A DNA stretch of 32,808 bases. Source: Spirochaetaceae bacterium UBA6243. Its GTDB lineage: Bacteria; Spirochaetota; Spirochaetia; Treponematales; Rectinemataceae. Below are positions 23,536 through 31,665 of the stretch, piece by piece; the stretch's first letter is position 1, and each line of letters starts with the position of its first letter. The stretch is from positions 2,452 to 35,259 of the forward strand of contig DJVZ01000064.1 of assembly GCA_002441395.1 (NCBI GenBank). The letters are read 5' to 3'. Below the pieces are notes generated by a model that was given only the letters and a program-made list of their open reading frames with translations, had not been told where the DNA came from and searched no databases. The translations under genes were made by a program, and so were the position numbers.

Positions 23536-23952
23536 ATGACTAAAGAAATTCAGATGAATTGGTTGGAAGACATGGCATTCCAGACCGATCTCGACGGGCA
23601 TCGGCTTGTAGTCGACGCTGATGACAGCGTCGGAGGCAAAAATCGAGGACCTCGCCCCAAAGGGCTCCTTCTTGTTTCTCTTGCCGGCTGCACCGCGATG
23701 GACGTCATTTCGATTCTGAAAAAAATGCGCGAGCCCGTGGGCTGGTTCAATCTAAAGGTGAGCGGCAATCTCACCGAAGAGCACCCTAAAAAATTTACAG
23801 ACTTCAAGGTCATCTATCAGTTCAAAAAGAGCGACGGCCTAAATCCGCAAAATGTGCAGAAGGCTGTCGAGCTTTCCCAGAACAAATATTGCGGAGTCAG
23901 CGCCACGCTGAGAGATGCCCATGATGTCGCATGGGAAATCGAATACATTTAG
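23536..23952 (+). CDS. OsmC/Ohr family protein
   Basis: 138 residues, the usual size for OsmC-like peroxidases, which reduce organic hydroperoxides with a cysteine pair. Cys52 (SLAGCTAMD) and Cys119 (NKYCGVS) occupy the expected positions of the peroxidatic and resolving cysteines. The central strand-helix pattern (VISILKKMREPV, then FNLKVSGNL) fits the fold. Whether this member is an organic-hydroperoxide reductase or an uncharacterised YhfA-type OsmC protein cannot be settled. The sequence is nearer the latter. Start: ATG with GGGGGAG upstream. Confidence 0.9.
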   Translation: MTKEIQMNWLEDMAFQTDLDGHRLVVDADDSVGGKNRGPRPKGLLLVSLAGCTAMDVISILKKMREPVGWFNLKVSGNLTEEHPKKFTDFKVIYQFKKSDGLNPQNVQKAVELSQNKYCGVSATLRDAHDVAWEIEYI

Positions 23953-23961
23953 TTCCATACC

Positions 23962-23990
23962 TTGCTCTTTTTACGCGTTTTTGCTATACT
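23962..23990 (+). promoter_or_regulatory. Promoter upstream of the EF-G leader
   Basis: TTGCTC (23962-23967), 17-bp spacer, and TATACT (23985-23990) preceded by TGC, an extended -10. Predicted start about 23997, some 130 bases before the EF-G ATG. Confidence 0.6.
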
Positions 23991-23996
23991 TGCGGA

Positions 23997-24095
23997 AAGG
24001 TAGCTTATTTTCCTGTATCTGTGAGTTTTCGCGTTATTTTCAACAATACAGTCCTGCTGCCACAAAAAAGACACCTCCCTGGAGAGGTGTCTTTT
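23997..24095 (+). ncRNA. Structured leader or small RNA ending in an intrinsic terminator, upstream of EF-G
   Basis: From the predicted start, about 100 nucleotides carry an inverted repeat CTGTAT (24013-24018)/ATACAG (24046-24051) and end in a strong terminator-type hairpin. Only 31 bases separate that hairpin from the EF-G ATG and they hold no promoter, so this is either an attenuator leader of EF-G or an independent small RNA. I recognise no known RNA family. Confidence 0.4.
24066..24095 (+). terminator. Intrinsic terminator/attenuator before EF-G
   Basis: AAAAGACACCTC pairs perfectly with GAGGTGTCTTTT across a 6-base loop (CCTGGA): a 12-bp stem ending in a T-run, with an A-run on the other side. 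It lies 31 bases before the EF-G start codon and would end transcripts from the osmC side and from the promoter at 23962-23990. Confidence 0.8.
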
Positions 24096-24126
24096 CACTA
24101 TTGCGTTGTAAGAGGTTCGCAGCGAG

Positions 24127-26214
24127 ATGACATTCGACATTCACAAAATGCGGAATATCGGCATTTCCGCGCATATCGACTCGGGCAAGACGACACTTTC
24201 CGAGCGTATTCTATTTTATTGCCGAAAAATACATGCAATTCACGAAGTAAGGGGCAAAGATGGCGCTGGCGCTACGATGGATTCGATGGACCTGGAGCGC
24301 GAACGTGGCATTACGATTCAGTCGGCGGCGACGAATGTACAGTGGAAGGATTATTTTGTAAATCTCATCGATACGCCTGGACATGTCGATTTCACCATTG
24401 AGGTCGAGCGCTCTCTCCGCGTGCTCGACGGCGCAATCCTGGTCCTCTGTTCAGTCGCAGGCGTGCAATCCCAATCGATTACCGTCGACCGCCAGCTAAA
24501 ACGCTATCATGTCCCCCGCCTCGCCTTTATCAACAAATGCGACCGGACAGGCGCAAACCCCTTCAAGGTAAAAACGCAGCTCGCCGAAAAACTCGGACTC
24601 AACCCCGCGTTCGTGACCATCCCCATCGGCCTCGAAGATAAATTCGAAGGTGTCATCGATCTCATCGACATGAGGGCAGTGTACTTTGACGGACCGAATG
24701 GCGAAGAGCTCCGCCTTGCAGAAATTCCCGCACATCTTCAGAAAGACGCGGATCGATACCGCGAAGAACTGCTCGAAGCGGCTTCGATGTTCTCCGACGA
24801 GCTCGCGGAAGCATACCTTGAAGGCGAAGTGACCAGGGATCTAGTGCTCGAGGCTATCCGTAAGGGCACCATCGAAGAAAAGTTCGTGCCGATTTTCGTC
24901 GGCTCGGCCTATAAAAACAAGGGCGTCCAGCTTCTGCTCGACGGCGTAGTCAATTTTCTCCCCGACCCCTCCGAACGCCGGAATATAGCCCTGGATCTCG
25001 ACAACAATGAAACAGAGACGGTGCTTGTGGCCGACGATCAGGCAAAGACTGTCGCTCTCGCGTTCAAGCTCGAGGACGGACAGTACGGCCAGCTCACCTA
25101 TGTGCGCATCTATCAGGGCATGATCCGCAAAGGCGACGAGCTCTACAACACGCGCGCGCGAAAGCGGTTCAAAGTGGGCCGGCTCGTCCGGATGCACGCA
25201 TCTTCGATGGAAGACATCCAGGAAGGCAACTGCGGCGACATCGTTGCGCTGTTCGGCATCGAATGCGCCTCCGGTGATACCTTCTGCAACCCTGACCTCA
25301 ACTATGCCATGACGAGCATGTTCGTGCCCGAGCCGGTCATCTCCCTCGCGATCAATCCCAAAGATACAAAGAGCTCGGATCAGATGAGCAAGGCGCTCAA
25401 CCGCTTCACCAAAGAGGATCCGACATTCCGCACCTATGTCGATCCGGAATCCAACCAGACCATCATTCAGGGAATGGGCGAGCTTCATCTCGAGGTCTAC
25501 ATCGAGCGAATGCGACGCGAATACAAATGCGAGGTTACCACCGGCATGCCACAGGTAGCCTATCGTGAAACCGTCACCCAGCGCGCCGATTTCAACTACA
25601 CGCACAAGAAACAGACCGGTGGTTCTGGCCAGTATGGCCGCATCGCCGGCTACATCGAGCCGCTCAAAGATGAAACCTATGAATTTGTCGATATGATAAA
25701 GGGCGGCGCAATTCCGAACGAATTCATTCCTTCGTGCGACAAGGGATTCCGCGCCGCAATGGAAAAAGGGACGCTCATCGGCTTCCCTGTCACGAACGTG
25801 CGCTGTCTCATCAACGATGGCCAGAGCCACCCCGTCGACTCTTCCGATATCGCCTTCCAGTTCGCGGCCATCGGCGCCTTCCGCGAAGCGTATGAAAAAG
25901 CCAAACCGACCATCCTTGAGCCGATCATGAAGGTCGTCGTCGAAACGCCGAATGAATTCCAGGGCAATGTGTTCGCCTCGCTCAACCAGCGCCGCGGCGT
26001 CATCATGGCAAACACCGAAGACGGCACATTCTCCCGCGTCGAGGCCGAAGTGCCGCTCTCCGAAATGTTTGGTTATTCAACGGTGCTTCGCTCGCTTACA
26101 CAAGGAAAGGCGGAATTCTCCATGGAATTCGAGAAGTACGCGCGCGTGCCCGCTTCTTTGGCGGAACAACTGCGCAAGGACTATCTCGAGAAGCGCAAAA
26201 AGGAACAAAAGTGA
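24127..26214 (+). CDS. Elongation factor G, spd/mitochondrial EFG1 type
   Basis: 695 residues. GTPase motifs: G1 AHIDSGKT (15-22), switch I with RGITI, G3 DTPGHVDF, G4 NKCD. Domains II-V follow at normal length. The G1 loop has Ser where ordinary bacterial EF-G has Ala, and the stretch HEVRGKDGAGATMDSMDLER through ERGITIQSAAT is almost that of mitochondrial EF-G1. That identifies the spdEFG1 group found in spirochaetes, planctomycetes and some deltaproteobacteria. It translocates tRNA-mRNA on the ribosome, and in such organisms a second EF-G (spdEFG2) often handles ribosome recycling. The gene stands apart from any str (rpsL-rpsG) operon, which also fits this subclass. Confidence 0.96.
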   Translation: MTFDIHKMRNIGISAHIDSGKTTLSERILFYCRKIHAIHEVRGKDGAGATMDSMDLERERGITIQSAATNVQWKDYFVNLIDTPGHVDFTIEVERSLRVLDGAILVLCSVAGVQSQSITVDRQLKRYHVPRLAFINKCDRTGANPFKVKTQLAEKLGLNPAFVTIPIGLEDKFEGVIDLIDMRAVYFDGPNGEELRLAEIPAHLQKDADRYREELLEAASMFSDELAEAYLEGEVTRDLVLEAIRKGTIEEKFVPIFVGSAYKNKGVQLLLDGVVNFLPDPSERRNIALDLDNNETETVLVADDQAKTVALAFKLEDGQYGQLTYVRIYQGMIRKGDELYNTRARKRFKVGRLVRMHASSMEDIQEGNCGDIVALFGIECASGDTFCNPDLNYAMTSMFVPEPVISLAINPKDTKSSDQMSKALNRFTKEDPTFRTYVDPESNQTIIQGMGELHLEVYIERMRREYKCEVTTGMPQVAYRETVTQRADFNYTHKKQTGGSGQYGRIAGYIEPLKDETYEFVDMIKGGAIPNEFIPSCDKGFRAAMEKGTLIGFPVTNVRCLINDGQSHPVDSSDIAFQFAAIGAFREAYEKAKPTILEPIMKVVVETPNEFQGNVFASLNQRRGVIMANTEDGTFSRVEAEVPLSEMFGYSTVLRSLTQGKAEFSMEFEKYARVPASLAEQLRKDYLEKRKKEQK

Positions 26215-26263
26215 AATCGCCCAGCGCCCAAAACTGGGGTATAATTAACAGAAAGGAGCGCAC

Positions 26264-26968
26264 ATGCTGAAAGAAGAATTTATTCAGAAAAGCCCGGTGC
26301 GAATTTTTGAAAAGTCGATCGAGGGCGGTTTGCACGCGGGCAACATCGGCGTGCTTGCGAGCAAGAAGGGCATTGGCAAAACCTCCGTGCTCGTCCAGAT
26401 TGCCTTGGATAAGCTCATGCAGGGCGAAAAAGTTATCCACGTCTCCTTCAACGCCCATACGAGCTATGTCATTTCTTGGTATGAAAATATTTTCAACGAG
26501 ATCGCCCGCCGGAAGAATCTCGAGAACATCGACGACGTCAAAGAGCAGCTTGTCCGCAATCGCATGATCATGAACTTCACCCAGGAAGGCGTCACCGTCG
26601 ACCAGATTACACGGACGATCAATGCGCTCATTGTCGATGGCGGATTCAACGCGAAGACTATCATTGTCGACGGCTTCGACTTTACGCGGGCCCCCGCCGA
26701 GCGCTTCGAGAAGGTAAAAACATTCCTAGCCGAGATGCAGCTCGAGGCCTGGTACACGTGTACGCTGGCGGAGACCGAACCTGTGCTCGACACGCAGGGC
26801 ATTCCCATTGTGCTGCGCAGCATTGAGCCGCTCATCTCGGTCATTGTCGTGCTTGAACCCAAGAAAGATTTCATTCATCTGCGGGTCGTCAAGGATCACG
26901 AGCGGCGCAATCCGAGCGATATGAACCTTATGCTCGATCCGCGTACACTTCTGATCGCCGAGACGTGA
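26264..26968 (+). CDS. Small P-loop (RecA/KaiC-like) ATPase, function unknown
   Basis: 234 residues. A Walker A-like ASKKGIGKTS (32-41) and a hydrophobic strand ending in Asp (TIIVDGFDF, 132-140) as Walker B, arranged as in KaiC/RecA-type single-domain ATPases. There is no DNA-binding loop or oligomerisation extension that I recognise. Cytoplasmic, no signal. The strand-rich C-terminus (SVIVVLEPKKDFIHLRVVK) completes the fold. It follows EF-G by 49 bases, with TATAAT and GAAAGGAG just upstream, so it may be co-transcribed or have its own promoter. I cannot name a substrate or partner. Confidence 0.75.
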   Translation: MLKEEFIQKSPVRIFEKSIEGGLHAGNIGVLASKKGIGKTSVLVQIALDKLMQGEKVIHVSFNAHTSYVISWYENIFNEIARRKNLENIDDVKEQLVRNRMIMNFTQEGVTVDQITRTINALIVDGGFNAKTIIVDGFDFTRAPAERFEKVKTFLAEMQLEAWYTCTLAETEPVLDTQGIPIVLRSIEPLISVIVVLEPKKDFIHLRVVKDHERRNPSDMNLMLDPRTLLIAET

Positions 26969-27001
26969 TCAATTTTCCAAAATTTCCGCAGCCCATCAAC
27001 G

Positions 27002-27036
27002 AAAAAAGCGCCTCCTCGGGGATGAGGCGCTTTTTT
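27002..27036. terminator. Bidirectional intrinsic terminator
   Basis: AAAAAAGCGCCTC (27002-27014) pairs perfectly with GAGGCGCTTTTTT (27024-27036) across a 9-base loop. The stem has an A-run on one side and a T-run on the other, so it can stop both the ATPase gene (+) and the convergent zwf-pgl-GH16 operon (-). Confidence 0.92.
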
Positions 27037-27070
27037 ATTCCCGTACAATACAGTGGCGAATATCGATTTT

Positions 27071-27820
27071 TTATTTCTTCGCCGGCGCAAATTCAAAACC
27101 ATCCAGTATTACGACCAAACTTCCCTCTTTTTTATCCGAGGGCGGGCTTTCAAACAGATACAAGTTCATGTGGATGGGCGCGCTCGGGCGAGGAATGCTC
27201 TTGGCATCGGAAAATATCCAGGAATTGATGAGCCTCGGATCACCAGGTGGCGGTTTTCCTCCATAGCCCGACCACGAGGAAAATTCGATGCGATCGGACA
27301 GCCATGTGAACTGCTGCGTTGAAGGTCCTGCAAAAGCGGCTGCGGGAAATGCATACAAATGTCCAGCCTTATCGTGGGGCTGGACAACATACTGCCCGTT
27401 GAGTCTCTCTGTGTCCGTACCCCAGGCTGAAAATTCAATGTCGATCTCGCGATTGTGGTACCAGAGCGTACGACTGTAGGTGAACAAGCCCAAAATCAGA
27501 TCCGGATGCAACTGGCCGAGCGGCGTCCGAACGCGGAACGTATAGGTTCCGTAGCCGAGCGACCTCGTTGTCCACACTTCCGCCGAATACCATGTGCCAT
27601 TCCGGTACACAACTGAAAGACGCAAAGCGCCGTCGGGGAGCGTATCAACGCTCGTTCCAAGACCGCCAAAAAGGTTATTCATCGGCCCTTCGGGCTCTGT
27701 GGTCTTGCGCACATACCAGTCGAAACCGGAAAATTTGATTCGCTCCCTGATCTGCGCGGATATGGTTCCATGCAAAGCAAGAAAAAGCGCCATATAGAGT
27801 AAAATGTTTCGATACCTCAT
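27071..27820 (-). CDS. Secreted GH16-like glycoside hydrolase domain protein
   Basis: 249 residues. Signal peptide 1-22 (hydrophobic core ending ISAQ). The mature part is a single beta-jelly-roll of the concanavalin-A-like class. HNREIDIEFSAWG carries the GH16 catalytic pattern E-x-D-x-E with Glu125, Asp127 and Glu129, the nucleophile, auxiliary Asp and acid/base. Aromatic residues expected in the substrate cleft (WYSAEVWTT, TLWYHN) flank it. GH16 enzymes cleave beta-1,3 or beta-1,3-1,4 glucans, agar or similar. The exact glycan is not predictable. The ATG overlaps the pgl stop by 4 bases (ATGA), so it is translated with the pentose-phosphate genes. Confidence 0.82.
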   Translation of the reverse strand: MRYRNILLYMALFLALHGTISAQIRERIKFSGFDWYVRKTTEPEGPMNNLFGGLGTSVDTLPDGALRLSVVYRNGTWYSAEVWTTRSLGYGTYTFRVRTPLGQLHPDLILGLFTYSRTLWYHNREIDIEFSAWGTDTERLNGQYVVQPHDKAGHLYAFPAAAFAGPSTQQFTWLSDRIEFSSWSGYGGKPPPGDPRLINSWIFSDAKSIPRPSAPIHMNLYLFESPPSDKKEGSLVVILDGFEFAPAKK

Positions 27821-28599
27821 ATCTGCGCGACGACCTCACACCGGTCAAGCAGAAAATATTTGATGGGGTCAGTGCGCTCGCCAAACAGATTCGCCATAAG
27901 AAAGCGCGCTTTGGGGAGCCCCCGCAGCAACACGAGAATCTTTCTCGAAGCGAGAAGTATCTGGGGCGCCATCGTCATGCGCTTTTTCGGTTCCTGTGGA
28001 GCTTCGGTGAGAATCACAAGCCTGCCCGCGCCTCGGCGCACGTCTTCCATGGAAAAAAGGCCGGCCGTATGTCCGTCCTCACCCATGCCAAGAATAGTAA
28101 GATCAAAAAAAGGACGATCCGCGCGAATTGTTTCCCCGGCAAACACCGCGAGCTCCCTGTCGTAAGCGGCGGCCGCATTCTCGCGGGGGCCCGTGGGCCA
28201 TGCGTGGAGGATGAGGCCTGGGGCTGCACTATCCAGGTTTTTTATTATTGGGGGGGCCGGGGTTTGTATTTTAAGGGCTGGATTTTTCGGTTCGCGAAAT
28301 GCAAAATTTTTGAAGCCGGCAGCCACAAAAATTCCCGCAATCATCTCGGAATTTCTGAGGCCACTGTGCACCGGCGCCTCGCGTTCATCGCCCACCCAGA
28401 GGTGCACAGCTTTTGATGCCGCAATAGCCTTGAAGGTTTCACTGCGCGCAAGACTCTCATAGACTGGCTTCGGCGTAGTGCCGCCGGACAGGCAGAGGTG
28501 AAGACTGCTCCGACGTTCGCCGCCGTCCTGAGCGGACAGAATAAGATCCAGGGCGGCGCGCAGCCACTCGTCATTTGAGGTATATATTTGCAAAATCAT
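27817..28599 (-). CDS. pgl: 6-phosphogluconolactonase
   Basis: 260 residues of the DevB/SOL type, related to glucosamine-6-phosphate isomerases. It hydrolyses 6-phosphogluconolactone to 6-phosphogluconate. SGGTTP at 38-43, WVGDER around 68-73 and GMGEDGHTAG at 171-180 are the phosphate-binding and active-site motifs. An insertion about 100-140 is Pro/Ala rich and includes a G/C run in DNA. It overlaps zwf (upstream) and the GH16 gene (downstream) by 4 bases each. Confidence 0.96.
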   Translation of the reverse strand: MILQIYTSNDEWLRAALDLILSAQDGGERRSSLHLCLSGGTTPKPVYESLARSETFKAIAASKAVHLWVGDEREAPVHSGLRNSEMIAGIFVAAGFKNFAFREPKNPALKIQTPAPPIIKNLDSAAPGLILHAWPTGPRENAAAAYDRELAVFAGETIRADRPFFDLTILGMGEDGHTAGLFSMEDVRRGAGRLVILTEAPQEPKKRMTMAPQILLASRKILVLLRGLPKARFLMANLFGERTDPIKYFLLDRCEVVAQI

Positions 28600-30179
28600 G
28601 AGATACCCTCAAGTCTTGGTGACTCTTCAATCTGATGCCGCAGGGCTTTGAGCGATGTTCCCGCAGAATATCTGAGAAGCCCGCCTTCCTCTGGATTCGA
28701 ACCCGATTCCACAGAAGCCCAGGCGGCCTCAAGCCTATCGATGACTTTCCACGCAAGCTCGGATTCATCGGCGCGAATGAACAGGGTCGAATCGCCCGAG
28801 AGCGCGTCGAGGATGAGCCGTTCGTATGCTTCGGGGAAATAATCGGTGACCTCGCGATAGGAGAACCGCAGGCTGTTGGAGCGAATCGCAGGCTCTCCTG
28901 GTACTTTTGCGTTGAACGACAACCAAATTCCCTCATCTGGCTGAATGCGCACAGTGAGGCTGTTTGTCGCCAAACGATCACCGCAGAGCGCTGCGAAGAG
29001 CGCCGACGGGGGGCGCTTAAAATACAAGACAATTTCACTATACTTTTCGGCGAGCGCTTTGCCTGTACGCAGAGTGATTGGCACGTCTGAAAAACGCCAA
29101 TTCTCCACCGAAAGCGTAAGTGAGGCATAGGTCTCCGTCGCCGAGTCCGGCCGGACCTTATGTTCCGCCCGATAATCAGGCACAGCCCGTCCCTGGGCAT
29201 CCGTTCCCGCCATATATTGACCTCGCCGCGCACGCGCCAAGATCTGCTCTTTCGAATATTCTGGAATGGCCCTCAGCACTTTGACCTTTTCATCGCGAAT
29301 GTGTTCGGGCGAAAGCGAGGCCGGAGGTTCCATCACGGTAAGACACAAAAGCTGAGTGAGGTGGTTCTGAAGCATATCGCGCGCCGCGCCAAATCCATCG
29401 TAATACCCGCCGCGCGTGCCGATTCCCTCCTGCTCCACCACGGTGATTTCGATTCTATCAATGTAATTGCGGTTCCAGACAGGTTCGAAAATGGTGTTCG
29501 CGAAACGAAAATGGAGAAGATTCTGCACCGCTTCCTTGCCAAGATAGTGGTCTATGCGGTAGATATCCCGCTCTTCGAACCACCGATGAAGCGATTCGGT
29601 GAGCCGCGCCGCCGACTGCTGATCCTTGCCGTAGGGTTTTTCGACCACAAGCCTGCGCCAGCCTTGCGATGAGGCATCGCTTCCGCATCCTGATCGTCCA
29701 AGATTCTCCGCTATGACAGGGAAAAACTCCGGCGTCACCGCCAGATAATACAGCGTATTTTCAGGAAGCTCCGCACCCGGACCCAAGCCCGCAAGTACGC
29801 TCCGGTCGCGTTCAACGACGAGTTTTCGGATTGTCGCATAGCTGCCTGTATCTTCCACATCATTCCGAAGGTAAAAAATACGCTGGGAGAAATCGTGCCA
29901 CGCTTCGTCGTGCAAGGCTTCGGCTTTATGACGGCTGTGGGCCATGCATGACGTGCGCATTATTTCCCGGAATTGCTCGGTACTGTATTCGCGGCGGGCA
30001 GCGCCAATCATCAAGAGGCCTACAGGAAGCTGCTTTTCGAGATAAAGGTCATAGAGGGCCGGGAAAATCTTGCGACTCGCCAAGTCGCCGGAAGCGCCGA
30101 ACACGAAGAACAGCGCCGGTTCCGGCGAGAAGCGGGTCGTATCAAGCCGGCAGTACGGTGAATCATCGGCTATATTCAT
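28596..30179 (-). CDS. zwf: Glucose-6-phosphate 1-dehydrogenase
   Basis: 527 residues. NADP-binding GASGDLA at 28-34 and the catalytic signature RIDHYLGKE at 208-216, with the general-base histidine following. Oxidises glucose 6-phosphate to the lactone and makes NADPH, the first step of the oxidative pentose phosphate pathway. Pgl, encoded next, takes the product. The ATG at 30179 has no Shine-Dalgarno and coincides with the transcription start expected from the TATTAT box at 30185-30190, suggesting a leaderless message. Confidence 0.97.
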   Translation of the reverse strand: MNIADDSPYCRLDTTRFSPEPALFFVFGASGDLASRKIFPALYDLYLEKQLPVGLLMIGAARREYSTEQFREIMRTSCMAHSRHKAEALHDEAWHDFSQRIFYLRNDVEDTGSYATIRKLVVERDRSVLAGLGPGAELPENTLYYLAVTPEFFPVIAENLGRSGCGSDASSQGWRRLVVEKPYGKDQQSAARLTESLHRWFEERDIYRIDHYLGKEAVQNLLHFRFANTIFEPVWNRNYIDRIEITVVEQEGIGTRGGYYDGFGAARDMLQNHLTQLLCLTVMEPPASLSPEHIRDEKVKVLRAIPEYSKEQILARARRGQYMAGTDAQGRAVPDYRAEHKVRPDSATETYASLTLSVENWRFSDVPITLRTGKALAEKYSEIVLYFKRPPSALFAALCGDRLATNSLTVRIQPDEGIWLSFNAKVPGEPAIRSNSLRFSYREVTDYFPEAYERLILDALSGDSTLFIRADESELAWKVIDRLEAAWASVESGSNPEEGGLLRYSAGTSLKALRHQIEESPRLEGIS

Positions 30180-30184
30180 AACTC

Positions 30185-30209
30185 ATAATATACAGAAACA
30201 GGACCTGTT
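30185..30209 (-). promoter_or_regulatory. zwf promoter -10 with adjacent 13-bp palindrome
   Basis: Minus strand: TATTAT (30185-30190, overlapping TATATT) directly before the zwf start. Immediately upstream, AACAGG-A-CCTGTT (30197-30209) is a perfect palindrome in the spacer, a likely operator. No recognisable -35. Confidence 0.45.
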
Positions 30210-30277
30210 CTGGCGAGCATGGAACAGCTACGCGCGCCTCTGTCGGCAAAAGCCGGGACCAAGTTCGGTGAAGGCAC

Positions 30278-31480
30278 CTATGCATCGCCCGATCCGGAGT
30301 CGGTCTCATTTTTTCTCCCGCCTTTGCCTGAAAACCAATTGAAATATATTGTCTCCTGGCCTGATACAATCTCCCGCACGGAAGCCGGCTCAAAACCAAC
30401 TGTACTGGCAAATTCTTTGTCCGCGGACAGAAAACCACACTCCCAGTCTGCATTGAGAAAGCGCTCCAGCATTGGGCTCAATTCGCGATAGAGAGCGTGG
30501 GCCTCTTCCTGGCTTGCAAGCCGTTGACCATAGGGAGGATTGCCGAGCAAAACTCCCCTATTCCCGGATGGAACAAGTTCGCGCGCATCGACACTTGAAA
30601 AACGGACAAATTCGCTTATTCCGGCGAGCTTCGCGTTATTGCGCGCCAGCTCGAGCGCCTGGCCATCGATATCGGAAGCCTGAATATCCGTGCGAATGTC
30701 CTTGCGCATCTGCTGTCTGAAAAATACGCGCGTATCTTCGATTTTATTGCCATCCATCTCAGGAAAAAGTTCAAACGCAAAATGCCGTTTCAGACCAGGC
30801 GCCATATTGCATGCATACAGCGCCGCCTCGACAGGGATTGTCCCCGAACCGCAGAACGGATCGACGAGAGGCCGTGCCCGGCTCCATCCCGAGAGGAAAA
30901 GCATGGAGGCCGCAATCGTTTCCTTGAGTGGCGCCGCATGAGTGAACCGCCTGTATCCACGACGTGAAAGCGCTTCGCCCGAAGTGTCAATGACGATTTG
31001 CCACCAGTCATTGTCGCCATAGATGCGGACCTCGAGCGTATTGCCAGTCTCCGGCATCTTCCTCACCCGAAACTGCTGCATCAACTCGGAATAGATCGCC
31101 TTCTGCGTCATCGATTGCAGCGTCGCCTGCGCATGAAGCTTGCAGCGATTCGCGCGTGCCCGCTCAATGAGCACTTTCGTTTCCTTCGAACAATAACGTT
31201 CCCAGGGAACCGATGCGACGCCTTGATAGAAGCCATCAAAATCGAAGGCCTTGAATTCTCCAACCATGAGGAGCACTCTGTCCGCGGTCCGGAGCCCGAT
31301 ATTCGCCTTTGTGAGGTCCTCCGCAAGCGAGTCAGCCCCTACATTGAAAAACACCCTGCCTGCACTTCGCCCCACATCCCTGAAACCGAGATGCGCCAAG
31401 TCGCGCGCCAGCACTTTTTCAAGCCCGATCGCACACACCGCAATCGCGCGCATCACATTTGCCACACGTGAAGTATGCAT
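30278..31480 (-). CDS. THUMP-domain RNA methyltransferase (RlmL N-terminal/YpsC type)
   Basis: 400 residues. THUMP-type RNA-binding region about 60-165, then a SAM-dependent methyltransferase with motif I DPFCGSGT (207-214) and motif IV NPPYG (314-318), the NPPY catalytic pattern of N2-guanine methylation. This is the layout of RlmL's N-terminal half and of YpsC-like enzymes that make m2G in 23S rRNA. It lacks the C-terminal RlmK domain of enterobacterial RlmKL. Start: ATG preceded by AGGGG at 6-base spacing. Confidence 0.94.
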   Translation of the reverse strand: MHTSRVANVMRAIAVCAIGLEKVLARDLAHLGFRDVGRSAGRVFFNVGADSLAEDLTKANIGLRTADRVLLMVGEFKAFDFDGFYQGVASVPWERYCSKETKVLIERARANRCKLHAQATLQSMTQKAIYSELMQQFRVRKMPETGNTLEVRIYGDNDWWQIVIDTSGEALSRRGYRRFTHAAPLKETIAASMLFLSGWSRARPLVDPFCGSGTIPVEAALYACNMAPGLKRHFAFELFPEMDGNKIEDTRVFFRQQMRKDIRTDIQASDIDGQALELARNNAKLAGISEFVRFSSVDARELVPSGNRGVLLGNPPYGQRLASQEEAHALYRELSPMLERFLNADWECGFLSADKEFASTVGFEPASVREIVSGQETIYFNWFSGKGGRKNETDSGSGDA

Positions 31481-31544
31481 GGCGTGCCCCTGAATTACAA
31501 GCGGCGCGGGCCATATCTACACCCGTGTGGCGGCGTGCTGTGCC

Positions 31545-31574
31545 TTGACAATTTTCCCCTTTCCGCGCTAGTAT
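31545..31574 (+). promoter_or_regulatory. Promoter of tRNA-Ala
   Basis: Perfect TTGACA (31545-31550), 18-bp spacer, TAGTAT (31569-31574). Start expected about 31581, six bases before the tRNA. Confidence 0.65.
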
Positions 31575-31586
31575 GCCCGAGCGTTC

Positions 31587-31660
31587 GGGGGTGTAGCTCA
31601 GTTGGCTAGAGCGTATGAATGGCATTCATAAGGTCGAGGGTTCAATTCCCTCCACCTCCA
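31587..31660 (+). tRNA. tRNA-Ala (GGC)
   Basis: Full cloverleaf: acceptor GGGGGTG with CACCTCC (one G:T), D-stem GCTC/GAGC, anticodon stem TATGA/TCATA with loop ATGGCAT giving anticodon GGC, T-stem GAGGG/CCCTC with loop TTCAATT, discriminator A at 31660. The following bases are CGA, so CCA is not encoded and must be added enzymatically. It is the probable attachment site of the downstream element. Confidence 0.96.
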
Positions 31661-31665
31661 CGAGA

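Noticed and set aside
24841..25830. A 329-codon minus-strand open frame inside EF-G
   Set aside because: It is a mirror of the EF-G reading frame, produced by its codon bias, and shows no domain signature.
28230..28270. G/C run in pgl as a frameshift or G-quadruplex element
   Set aside because: The reading frame continues correctly through it into the conserved GMGEDGHTAG motif, and the run encodes a Pro-rich insertion. I see no further support for a structural role.
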